Shown here: piece by piece, positions 32,096-41,308 of the stretch
Position numbering within the stretch: the stretch's first letter is position 1
Layout of the letters: each line of letters starts with the position of its first letter
Origin: Tomitella cavernea
GTDB taxonomy: Bacteria > Actinomycetota > Actinomycetes > Mycobacteriales > Mycobacteriaceae
DNA: 64,000 bases
Reading direction: 5' to 3'
Assembly: GCF_016599145.1 (NCBI RefSeq)
Contig: NZ_JAENKO010000001.1
Span: 124,001-188,000 of the forward strand
Position numbers and translations under genes: made by a program
The notes under the pieces: generated by a model
The model's input: only the letters and a program-made list of their open reading frames with translations
The model's database searches: none
Told to the model about the DNA's origin: nothing

Positions 32096-32259
32096 GGGTG
32101 GTCTCCGGTGTCGTGGAAGAGAGGGAAGTCGAGGTCGGCGGCGTGGAGCTGGTGCATGCCGTCGTCGAACCGTCCGCCGCGGAAGTGGAAGCGCCGCGAG
32201 AGCTGGTCGACGACGACGGCGCCGTCGGGGATCTGACTGACGTGCCAGTAGAGGGTCAC
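32092..32259 (-). CDS. Small early phage protein
   Basis: 55 residues, GTG 32259 (VTLYWHVSQIPDGAVVVDQL). His/Asp-rich C-terminus (DDGMHQLHAADLDFPLFHDT). GTGA overlap with the upstream gene. Function unknown. Confidence 0.55.
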   Translation of the reverse strand: MTLYWHVSQIPDGAVVVDQLSRRFHFRGGRFDDGMHQLHAADLDFPLFHDTGDHP

Positions 32260-32657
32260 GGCGCCGCCGCCTCGTCGGCCCGTGCCTTGCGGTAGCAGCC
32301 CGAGCACATGCCGCGCGCGGCGACGGCCACCGTCCCCGGCGCCAGCGCCGTCGTCGCGTGCTGGGCGCGCATGGCCCGGCCGCAGCCACCCGCGCAGGGA
32401 TCGCCCGTGCGCACTGTCCGTGTCCGCGGCTTGGCGTGCAGCGCCGCGTGCTCGTTCTTCGACAGCGGGACCGACGGCCGGGAGCATGCCTCCGACGCGT
32501 CGGGGCTGATACCGAGCATGGCCATGAACTCGGCGGCCTCAGCGGCGGTGCGCGCGTTCGCGCAGACGGTGCGGCGCGCGGCCTCCGCCTGCTCCTCATG
32601 CACAGTCAGCCCATCGGCCGGGATGACCGGGCGGCAGGTTCCCACGGTCGCGACCAT
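32256..32657 (-). CDS. Early phage protein with C-terminal Cys residues
   Basis: 133 residues, ATG 32657. Contains ADGLTVHEEQAEAARRTVCA, CAGGCGRAM and CSGCYRKARADE; a zinc-binding C-terminal half is likely. Function unknown. Confidence 0.6.
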   Translation of the reverse strand: MVATVGTCRPVIPADGLTVHEEQAEAARRTVCANARTAAEAAEFMAMLGISPDASEACSRPSVPLSKNEHAALHAKPRTRTVRTGDPCAGGCGRAMRAQHATTALAPGTVAVAARGMCSGCYRKARADEAAAP

Positions 32658-32935
32658 CACCGACCACCCGCCTGCGGCGTGCGGGCGGGGATGCCCTCAC
32701 CCCAGCGGGGCACGTAGCCCGACTGCCGGTGCTGGTGGTCGTGGAGCTCGTCGCGGCAGCGGCGGCCATGCCGGGTCAGGGTGCCGTCGGCGCGGACCAC
32801 GCCCGGCCGGCACTCGCGGGCCGACAGGAACGCCGTCACCGGGGTGCGCGGCGACACGCGTCGGTCGGACGCGTCGTCGAGCATGTCCTGCACCCACGAC
32901 GGCAGGCTCCACACCGAGTGCTTAGAGACGCTCAT
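32657..32935 (-). CDS. Early phage protein, unknown
   Basis: 92 residues, ATG 32935 (MSVSKHSVWSLPSWVQDMLD). Basic His/Arg-rich second half (RHGRRCRDELHDHQHRQSG). Overlaps the upstream gene by 14 bases. Function unknown. Confidence 0.58.
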   Translation of the reverse strand: MSVSKHSVWSLPSWVQDMLDDASDRRVSPRTPVTAFLSARECRPGVVRADGTLTRHGRRCRDELHDHQHRQSGYVPRWGEGIPARTPQAGGR

Positions 32936-33170
32936 CGCGCACCTCCTCGGCGGCGACGATCCGCGCGACCTCGACGATCGCCGCGCGCGGCACCGACAGG
33001 TACAGCGGGCCGAGCTTTCCCAGGTTGGCGTTCAGCTCGATGTGCACCGCGTCGTCGAGGACGAGGACTTCGGCGCGGTCCGCGACCTGCAAGTCCTCGC
33101 ACAGCCAGGCCTGGCAGGCGACGTCCAGGGGGCGCAACGCCCCCTGATCAGTACGCAGGGCCATGGTCAC
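32922..33170 (-). CDS. Early phage protein, unknown
   Basis: 82 residues from GTG 33170 (GTGA overlap) or 80 from ATG 33164. Beta-rich middle (EVLVLDDAVHIELNANLG) and helical end (AAIVEVARIVAAEEV). Function unknown. Confidence 0.58.
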   Translation of the reverse strand: MTMALRTDQGALRPLDVACQAWLCEDLQVADRAEVLVLDDAVHIELNANLGKLGPLYLSVPRAAIVEVARIVAAEEVRDERL

Positions 33171-33529
33171 CACCCCCACGATCCGACGAGCGCGGCCGCC
33201 ACCAGCAGGCAGCCGAGCACCGAGACGCCGATCAGCGCGGCCTTGTGGAGCCGCGAGAGTTCGGACCACCGGTCCCAGCCGGTGACCGGCTCGACGCCGA
33301 ATCTGCACGCCTGCGGCACCGGCGCGCCGGGGATCCGGCGGGGCAGGACACGGCCGGTCTGCGCGTCGACCTCGTCGTGGGAATCCTGCGCGGTGTCCAT
33401 CGGCGTGCGCTGTGCGGCGGCCGCGGGGTGCCGGCGGCGCGCCTCGAGCTGATCGAGCACGCGCAGCGGGTCCGGCACCGGCAGCGGGATCCTCACCGAG
33501 GCGTGCGGCAGATTGTCGTAGTAACTCAT
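33167..33529 (-). CDS. C-terminally membrane-anchored early protein
   Basis: 120 residues, ATG 33529 overlapping the antirepressor stop as ATGA. The soluble N-terminal part contains NLPHASVRIPLPVPDPLRVL; a single hydrophobic helix (AALIGVSVLGCLLVAAALVG) ends the protein. Immediately downstream of the antirepressor in the early operon; an exclusion or host-takeover role is possible but only inferred. Confidence 0.62.
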   Translation of the reverse strand: MSYYDNLPHASVRIPLPVPDPLRVLDQLEARRRHPAAAAQRTPMDTAQDSHDEVDAQTGRVLPRRIPGAPVPQACRFGVEPVTGWDRWSELSRLHKAALIGVSVLGCLLVAAALVGSWGW

Positions 33530-34356
33530 GCCACTCCCCCGATCGCGAGCTGGCCGCCGGAGAGCTTCGCGTGCAGATCCGCGACGCCCTTGACCGTGAT
33601 GCGGATCGTCGGCGCCGGCAGCTCGTACTCGCCGGTCTTGCGGTTCAGGAACGGCGTGGCCGGGCGCTCATGGAGCCGGCCGCATTCGACCTGCGTCTGG
33701 TAGGCGCACCACCCGCCGCGCGGCCCCTTGCGCCGGTAGATCCACTTCGCGTCCTCCATCAACGTGAACAGCCGGTTGCGGCCGACACTGATCCCGGCGT
33801 CCTGCGACAGGATCTTCGCAGCGTCACCGACCCCGTAGTTGCCGTCCGCGTCGGCGAGCTGCCGCCAGGCACGGGCGTCGGGCTTGAGGTCCTCGACGAC
33901 GGACTCGAGCTCGCGCACCCGGTGGGTGGTGATCGCGAGGGCCTGGGCGACGATCTCGTCATCCGTCAACGCGGGCCGGGTGGTCTCAGCCTCCCGGGTA
34001 CGGACAGCGAAGTACGCCTGCGCCGCGGCGACCTCCGGCATGTTCGGATCGCCGTTCATCGCGACTAGGTATGCGGCGAACCGGGAGAGGTGGTAATCCT
34101 CGCGGTCTCGCGTCGCTCCGGAGCCGATCGCGACCTTTTGCACCGATCGGGGAAAATGGTCCTCGACGTGGTGGCCCTGGTTCCTGGCCGTCGTCATGGC
34201 GCGTGACAGGCCGGTCTTGAACTTCTCCCACCGGGAGTACTTCTCCGCCTCCATCAGTCCGCGGGCGGACCAGTACTCGGTGCCGTCGGGGCGGGTGCGT
34301 TTGATCGCATCGAACGGCGAGGCGCCGGACGTGCTGGGTAGTATCTGAGGGGACAC
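33526..34356 (-). CDS. Phage antirepressor (DinD-like N-terminus, KilA-C C-terminus)
   Basis: 276 residues; start taken at GTG 34356 with AAAGGA seven bases upstream. N-terminal part (about 20-130) resembles the DinD/BRO-type domain (EYWSARGLMEAEKYSRWEKF, YHLSRFAAYLVAMNGDP). The C-terminal ~110 residues are a KilA-C domain (YGVGDAAKILSQDAGISVGR, LFTLMEDAKWIYR, ITVKGVADLHAKL). It lies second in the leftward early operon, after the small HTH gene. Such proteins antagonise the lysogeny repressor or regulate early genes. Confidence 0.85.
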   Translation of the reverse strand: MSPQILPSTSGASPFDAIKRTRPDGTEYWSARGLMEAEKYSRWEKFKTGLSRAMTTARNQGHHVEDHFPRSVQKVAIGSGATRDREDYHLSRFAAYLVAMNGDPNMPEVAAAQAYFAVRTREAETTRPALTDDEIVAQALAITTHRVRELESVVEDLKPDARAWRQLADADGNYGVGDAAKILSQDAGISVGRNRLFTLMEDAKWIYRRKGPRGGWCAYQTQVECGRLHERPATPFLNRKTGEYELPAPTIRITVKGVADLHAKLSGGQLAIGGVA

Positions 34357-34382
34357 AGTGGTCCTTTCGCTGGTGTGTCGTT

Positions 34383-34416
34383 GCCCGTCCGGGAGGGAAG
34401 CCCGGGCGGGCTTTTT
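34383..34416 (+). terminator. Rho-independent terminator facing right, between antirepressor and HTH gene
   Basis: GCCCGTCCGGG (34383-34393) pairs with CCCGGGCGGGC (34401-34411), one G-T wobble, followed by TTTTT on the plus strand. It would stop rightward transcripts entering from the early region before they reach the repressor. No rightward gene precedes it here; on the minus strand there is no T-run. Confidence 0.6.
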
Positions 34417-34419
34417 CAT

Positions 34420-34632
34420 TCAGGAAGCGGCTTTGCGCGGCGTCGGCTTCTTGGCTTTGGCCTCAGCGCGCGCGTCGACGTCCGCTGGGTCGAAGAGGTA
34501 CGCCCCCGTCCGACCAGGCAGCTTCTTCGCGCGGAGCGTGCCTCGCTCGACCGCGGCGATAACCGCGCGTCGGGTGACCCCGAGGCGGGACGCGGCTTCC
34601 TTCGCCGTGATCACATGCTCAATACTTGGCAT
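34420..34632 (-). CDS. Small HTH DNA-binding protein (excisionase/Cro-like)
   Basis: 70 residues, ATG 34632. A MerR/excisionase-type helix-turn-helix (ITAKEAASRLGVTRRAVIAA, then VERGTLRAKKLPGRTGAYLF) and a basic Lys/Arg/Pro tail. First gene of the leftward early operon and divergent from the repressor, the position of Cro. It could act as Cro, as a recombination directionality factor, or both. Its promoter lies in the operator region at 34633-34734. Confidence 0.8.
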   Translation of the reverse strand: MPSIEHVITAKEAASRLGVTRRAVIAAVERGTLRAKKLPGRTGAYLFDPADVDARAEAKAKKPTPRKAAS

Positions 34633-34734
34633 GGTTGAAGTTCTATCGTTGTAACTTCATCCATGTCAAGTCTTGCACGCTTGTGTCGTGTCGAACCTGT
34701 TGCCAAGTTGTGAAGGGTGCGCTAGTTTGAGCGC
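34633..34734. promoter_or_regulatory. Immunity switch: divergent promoters and operators
   Basis: Leftward promoter: TTGACA (minus strand 34669-34664), 18-base spacer, TAGAAC (34645-34640). Rightward: TTGCCA (34700-34705), 17-base spacer, TAGTTT (34723-34728), placing the transcript start at or next to the repressor ATG 34735, so the repressor mRNA is probably leaderless. An inverted repeat TGAAGTT/AACTTCA (34636-34642 and 34653-34659) overlaps the leftward -10 region and spacer, and CAAGTCTTG (34667-34675) covers its -35; these are likely repressor operators. The region is AT-richer than its surroundings. Confidence 0.7.
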
Positions 34735-35049
34735 ATGACAAGCGCGTATGAAGCCGGCACAATTCCGGAGATCAAGATCCAGCACAGGATGCGGATCGCG
34801 CGCGAGCACGCCGGCCTCGAGCAGGCGGAACTCGCCGGGCGAATCGGCATCAGTCGCACATCGGTGAGCAACGCAGAGAAGGGCAAGTATCAGCCTCGCC
34901 AGATCACCATCAACGCATGGGCGTTCGCGACCGGAGTCCCCGCGACGTGGCTAGAGACAGGCGTAGACCCCCACCCGGCCGGGCCGGATGGGGGTCAGGG
35001 TGCCCCCTGTCGGGCTCGAACCGACGACCTGCGGATTAAAAGTCCGTAG
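34735..35049 (+). CDS. XRE-family lysogeny repressor ending inside tRNA-Lys
   Basis: 104 residues, ATG 34735, the only rightward phage gene. XRE helix-turn-helix at about 20-75 ([38 protein letters not shown]). Residues 89-104 ([16 protein letters not shown]) and the TAG stop are read from the complementary strand of the tRNA-Lys gene, so the frame crosses the integration site. In mycobacteriophage BPs and relatives attP lies in the repressor gene and integration removes a C-terminal degradation tag, leaving a stable repressor of about 103 residues (recalled). The prophage product here is almost the same size. The antisense-tRNA tail alone would be an artefact, but it is in frame with a real repressor. 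Confidence 0.8.
   Translation: MTSAYEAGTIPEIKIQHRMRIAREHAGLEQAELAGRIGISRTSVSNAEKGKYQPRQITINAWAFATGVPATWLETGVDPHPAGPDGGQGAPCRARTDDLRIKSP
35001..35049. other. Predicted prophage attachment junction in tRNA 3' half
   Basis: The repressor frame enters the tRNA at 35001 and stops at 35049 in the anticodon stem. The att core should lie within this stretch, with phage DNA to the left and chromosome to the right. The matching core at the other end is not in the window, so the crossover point cannot be fixed. Confidence 0.6.
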
Positions 35050-35073
35050 CTCTACCAACTGAGCTAAAGGGGC
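35001..35073 (-). tRNA. tRNA-Lys (anticodon UUU)
   Basis: 73 bases on the minus strand. Acceptor GCCCCTT (35073-35067) pairs with AGGGGGC (35008-35002), discriminator A at 35001; D-arm GCTCAGTTGGTAGAGC; anticodon loop CTTTTAA (anticodon TTT at 35040-35038); T-loop GGTTCGAGCC. An A-C mismatch closes the anticodon stem. CCA is not encoded. The gene is the prophage attachment site; its 3' half is shared with the phage repressor reading frame. Confidence 0.96.
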
Positions 35074-35233
35074 TCGGTCGGACACGATACTTGGCCACAG
35101 TCCACGCCCACCACACGACCCGCCTACGACAGACCTCACAAGGCCACACTCAACTCTTGACGACAAGCCCGGAATACCCGACCGGACCCCCTTGTTGGTT
35201 GAGTCAGAAGCACTCATATACAGGAGGCTGTTC

Positions 35234-37762
<2,529 letters not shown>

Positions 37763-37795
37763 CCGGCAGGCGGCATGCGTATCGGCTCGCGGATG

Positions 37796-37834
37796 ACGGC
37801 GGCCCCCTGAGGATGCTTCTCAGGGGGCCGCCGT
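37796..37834. terminator. Shared hairpin between convergent clp and fadD genes
   Basis: ACGGCGGCCCCCTGAG (37796-37811) pairs perfectly with CTCAGGGGGCCGCCGT (37819-37834), a 16-bp stem with a 7-base loop. Symmetric, lies between two convergent stops, no long T-run; probably serves both directions. Confidence 0.75.
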
Positions 37835-37850
37835 CCGCCGTCATAGGCGT

Positions 37851-39662
37851 CTACGCCGGCAACCTGTCGTACTTCGCATACTCCACGAGCAGCTCCTCGC
37901 GCACGGGCCCATCGAGCTCCGCGTACTCGAGGGTCTTCGTGTCGCCGACGTACACGGTGTGCGCGTCCACCCACGACTCGCGACGCAGCTTGGGCTTGTC
38001 GATCTTGCGGGTGGCCGTCACCGGGATCGTCGAGGTGATGCGCACGAATCGCGGCGCCCACTTGGTGCCCAAGTCCGGCTGGGCGGCCAGGAACCGGCCG
38101 AACTCCGCCGGGTCGAACCCGGTGTCGCCGAGCATCTGGATGGTCGCCATCACCTGGTCGCCCGTGCGCGGATCCGGCACCGGGTACACCGCCACCAGCG
38201 ACACCCCGGGGAACCGGGCCAGGATCCGCTCCACCGGCGCAGCCGAGAAGTTCTCGCTGTCTACCCGCATCCAGTCACCCTTGCGTCCCGCGAAGTAGAA
38301 GAAGCCGTCGGCGTCGCAGTAGGCCAAGTCGCCGGTGCGGTAGGCCTCGCCGTCGATCCGGTCTGCGGTGGCTTCGGGGTTCTTGTAGTACCCCTCGAAC
38401 ATCGCCGCGCCGTTGAGCGTGGTCAGCTCGCCGATCGCGGCGGCGGCATTCGTGATCTTCCCGTCCGTGTCGAACTCGGCCGGCGGGCATTCGTCCCCGT
38501 CGTCGTCGAGCACGCGCACGTCCATGAAGATCGGCGGCCGCCCCAGCGACTGCGCGGGCGCATCGGGCGTCTGGCTGACGATGCAACCGCCCTCGGACGA
38601 CCCATAGCTTTCGATGGGCCGCACTCCGAACCGCCGCTCGAACTCGTCGCGGTCGTGCGGCGCGGCCTCGGTGCCGAACACCGTGCGCAGCCGTGTGTCC
38701 GCCTCCTCCGGCGTCTCCGTCACTGCGAGGATGTACGCCAGCGACCGGCCGACGTAGTTGAAGAACGTCGCCCCGAACTTGCGGACGTCCGGAAGGAACC
38801 CGGACGCCGAGAACTTGCGGCGCATGCTGAACGTCGCGCCGGTGAACACCGACGGGGCCCAGCAGGAGAAGATCGCGTTGCCGTGGAACAGCGGCATCGA
38901 GTTGTAGGTCACGTCGTCGCGCACGAACGACAGGTGGTTGATCGCCGCGAGCGCCGCCAACCGGCCGTTGCTGCAGATGACCGCCTTGGGGGCGCCGGTC
39001 GAGCCGGACGTGAACGTGAGCAGCAGGCTCCGGGACGGGTCGTGCGCCTCCGGCACGTCCGGCACGTCGGAACCTGCCGCGTCGGCGAGAAGTCCGCGCC
39101 ACCGCATGCCCTCCACGTCGATGATCCTGTCGGCGTCGACGCCCGCGTCCAGACCTTCCAGCACCGCGCCCTGCACCGCATCGGTAAGGATCAGGTCGCA
39201 GTCCACCCCGCGGATGTCGGCCGCGAGTTCCGCGCCCCGGCGGGTGGGGTTGATGCCCACCAGCGTTGCCCCCGACAGTCCCGCTGCCGCGATGAGGAAG
39301 ATGTACTCCGGCACGTTCTCGAGGAGCACGCCCACGTGGAACGGCTTGCCGTCGCGCTGCAGCCCGCGCAGCACCACGGCGCGGTCGATGGCCTCCTGGA
39401 CCACCTGCGCCCAGGACCACGCCGAGTCTTCGAACAGCATGCCCGGATGGTCGTCGCCGCGCCGCCGCATGAGGACGTCGGCGAAGGTGAGCCCCTGGGC
39501 CGCGGCCTCTTCCGGCAGCAGCCGCTCGACGTCCGCCGACTCGCTCGTCGGCGCCACGTATTCACCGTCGCCGCCGCGCGCCGCGCCCGTCGCCGTTTCC
39601 TCCGCGGGGCCGCTCGCCGTGGTCCCGCCCGTGTTCCCGGTTCCGATCGTCATATCGCGCAT
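37851..39662 (-). CDS. fadD: Fatty-acid-CoA ligase (FadD family)
   Basis: 603 residues (ATG 39662; ATG 39653 three codons later is equally possible). Adenylate-forming enzyme: P-loop LLTFTSGSTGAPKAVICSNG, YGSSEGG, and the C-terminal YRTGDLAYCDADGFFYFAGR with GDWMRVDSENFS. The expected C-terminal catalytic Lys lies in RKIDKPKLRRE. It activates a carboxylic acid to acyl-CoA via acyl-AMP. N-terminal pattern (ADVERLLPEEAAAQGLTFAD) recalls mycobacterial FadD17, used for steroid side chains, but the substrate is not deducible. The Gly/Thr-rich first 35 residues are probably flexible. Confidence 0.88.
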   Translation of the reverse strand: MRDMTIGTGNTGGTTASGPAEETATGAARGGDGEYVAPTSESADVERLLPEEAAAQGLTFADVLMRRRGDDHPGMLFEDSAWSWAQVVQEAIDRAVVLRGLQRDGKPFHVGVLLENVPEYIFLIAAAGLSGATLVGINPTRRGAELAADIRGVDCDLILTDAVQGAVLEGLDAGVDADRIIDVEGMRWRGLLADAAGSDVPDVPEAHDPSRSLLLTFTSGSTGAPKAVICSNGRLAALAAINHLSFVRDDVTYNSMPLFHGNAIFSCWAPSVFTGATFSMRRKFSASGFLPDVRKFGATFFNYVGRSLAYILAVTETPEEADTRLRTVFGTEAAPHDRDEFERRFGVRPIESYGSSEGGCIVSQTPDAPAQSLGRPPIFMDVRVLDDDGDECPPAEFDTDGKITNAAAAIGELTTLNGAAMFEGYYKNPEATADRIDGEAYRTGDLAYCDADGFFYFAGRKGDWMRVDSENFSAAPVERILARFPGVSLVAVYPVPDPRTGDQVMATIQMLGDTGFDPAEFGRFLAAQPDLGTKWAPRFVRITSTIPVTATRKIDKPKLRRESWVDAHTVYVGDTKTLEYAELDGPVREELLVEYAKYDRLPA

Positions 39663-39759
39663 CCCACCGTGCCGGGGTCCACATTTTCAGCCGCTGTCCC
39701 ACACATCGGACATATCGGGCGAAGGCGGTCCCCGTCGGACGCATCCGCCGGGGATGCGG

Positions 39760-41136
39760 CTACTCGCCCACCCACACCGTCTTGGCGTTGCAGAACTCGC
39801 GGATGCCCTCGGCATGGAGCTCCCGACCGTATCCGGAACGCTTGACGCCGCCGAACGGCAACTCCGGGTACGACGTCGTCATCCCGTTGATCGTCACCGC
39901 GCCGGCCTCCAGATCGCGGATGAACCGGGCGCGTTCGTCCGCGTCCTCGGTCCACGCCACGGCGCCGAGCCCGAAATCGACAACGTTCGCCAGCGCGACG
40001 GCCTCGTCGACGTCCGCCACCCGATACAACGACGCGACCGGCCCGAACACCTCCTTGTAGTAGATGTCCATCTCCGGGGTGATGCCGGTAACGACGGTGG
40101 GCGGGTAGAACCACCCCGCGCCGTCCAGCCGCTTGCCGCCGCACAGCGCCCTCGCCCCCGCTGCGAGCGCCGGATCGACGAGCGCCTCGACATCCTTGCG
40201 TCCCTGCTCGGTGGCCAGTGGGCCGACGTCGACGCCGTCCTCCATCGGGTTGCCGACGCGTAGTGCATTCATGCCCGCGACGAACTTCTCGCTGAACTCG
40301 TCGTAGACGTCCGCGTGGACGATGAACCGCTTGGCTCCGATGCACGACTGGCCGTTGTTCTGTGTACGAGCGAACACCGCCGTCTTCACCGCGCGGTCGA
40401 TGTCGGCGGACGGCATGACGACGAAGGGATCGCTGCCGCCGAGCTCGAGCACCGTGTGCTTGATCTCGTCACCCGCGATCGACGCGACGGAACGCCCGGC
40501 CGGCTCCGAGCCGGTCAGCGTCGCCGCCTGCACGCGGGGGTCGCGCAGCACGGCCTCGACGCGGCGGGAGCCGATGAGGAGGGTCTGGAAGCAGCCCTCG
40601 TCGAACCCGGCGCGCGCGAACACATCGCCGAGGTACTGCGCGCACTGCGGCACGTTGGAAGCATGCTTGAGCAGACCCACGTTGCCGGCCATCAGCGCGG
40701 GGGCGGCGAAGCGTACGACCTGCCACAGCGGGAAGTTCCACGGCATCACCGCGAGCACCGGGCCGATGGGCAGATACTTCACGTAGGCGTCCCGCGCCTT
40801 GACGGCGGCCGCGTCCCCGGGGGCGTCGGCGAGGAACTTCTCGGCATTGTCGGCGTAGTACCGCATCGTCTTCGTGCACTTGGCGATCTCGCCGCGGGCC
40901 GACTCGCGGGTCTTGCCCATCTCCACGGTCATCGTCTCGGAGAGCGCGTCGGCCTCCGAATCCATCAGGTCCGCCGCCGCCCGCATGAGGCGGGCACGCT
41001 CGTCGAAACCGGTGAGGCGATGGCGCAGATACGCCTCGTGCGCCAGTGCGACGCGCCGCTCGACCTCGTCCACGGACATCTCGTCGAACTCGCGGACGAG
41101 TTCACCGGTGGTCGGATCAATGGTGGCGATTGACAT
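39760..41136 (-). CDS. gabD1: NADP-dependent succinate-semialdehyde dehydrogenase
   Basis: 458 residues from ATG 41136 with GGGAGGAC seven bases upstream. Aldehyde dehydrogenase signatures: VMPWNFPLWQVVRFAAP, LTGSEPAGRSVA, LELGGSDPFVVM (general-base Glu) and NNGQSCIGAKRF (catalytic Cys). Length and N-terminus (MSIATIDPTTGELVREF) match mycobacterial GabD1, which oxidises succinate semialdehyde to succinate in the alternative TCA route. Divergent from the desaturase gene; the 172-base gap holds a palindrome nearer to the desaturase. Confidence 0.88.
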   Translation of the reverse strand: MSIATIDPTTGELVREFDEMSVDEVERRVALAHEAYLRHRLTGFDERARLMRAAADLMDSEADALSETMTVEMGKTRESARGEIAKCTKTMRYYADNAEKFLADAPGDAAAVKARDAYVKYLPIGPVLAVMPWNFPLWQVVRFAAPALMAGNVGLLKHASNVPQCAQYLGDVFARAGFDEGCFQTLLIGSRRVEAVLRDPRVQAATLTGSEPAGRSVASIAGDEIKHTVLELGGSDPFVVMPSADIDRAVKTAVFARTQNNGQSCIGAKRFIVHADVYDEFSEKFVAGMNALRVGNPMEDGVDVGPLATEQGRKDVEALVDPALAAGARALCGGKRLDGAGWFYPPTVVTGITPEMDIYYKEVFGPVASLYRVADVDEAVALANVVDFGLGAVAWTEDADERARFIRDLEAGAVTINGMTTSYPELPFGGVKRSGYGRELHAEGIREFCNAKTVWVGE

Positions 41137-41255
41137 CTGCGTCCTCCCGTCGCTGGGTCCAGGCCGCCACGGGACGGCCCTGGCCCCAGGATGCCCTTCC
41201 GTGCGACCGCGCACCGGCGTTCGCCGAATTCAACATCCGGGACCCTTCCTCGGGT

Positions 41256-41274
41256 ACCTACGGTGCCGTAAGGT
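41256..41274. promoter_or_regulatory. Palindromic operator upstream of the desaturase
   Basis: ACCTACGGTGCCGTAAGGT is a near-perfect inverted repeat (ACCT.ACGG / CCGTA.AGGT) ending 34 bases before the desA start. Symmetry and length suit a TetR-type regulator; mycobacterial desaturase genes are controlled by such proteins (MadR; recalled, not checked). Confidence 0.6.
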
Positions 41275-41308
41275 GACCGTGTCCGGAATCGCGATCGGGA
41301 GGGAACCG

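Larger units (their letters stand above)
1..35049. mobile_element. Siphovirus prophage, right-hand ~35 kb (left end outside window)
   Basis: From the left edge to the tRNA-Lys at 35001-35073 the window carries a near-complete siphophage gene set: lysis, tail, head, packaging, recombination/early genes and an immunity region. Virtually all genes read leftward; only the repressor reads rightward. All recognisable structural genes have full-length frames, so the element looks intact. The right boundary falls in the tRNA gene, because repressor codons run into it. No tyrosine or serine integrase was found here. If this is a BPs-type layout the integrase should lie just left of the window, downstream of the missing 3' part of the viral repressor gene (inference). 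Confidence 0.93.

Noticed and set aside
35001-35049. Treating the repressor C-terminus as a simple antisense-tRNA artefact
   Set aside because: Antisense-tRNA peptides are common annotation errors, but this one is in frame with an HTH repressor on its own promoter; kept, with the caveat stated.
1-35049. Integrase, CRISPR arrays, toxin-antitoxin pairs or antibiotic resistance genes in the prophage
   Set aside because: None found; no regularly spaced repeats, no recombinase catalytic motif in any supported frame. The integrase is presumed left of the window.
37959-39845. 628-codon plus-strand frame opposite fadD
   Set aside because: Antisense shadow (Val/Arg/His-rich); fadD has all ligase motifs.
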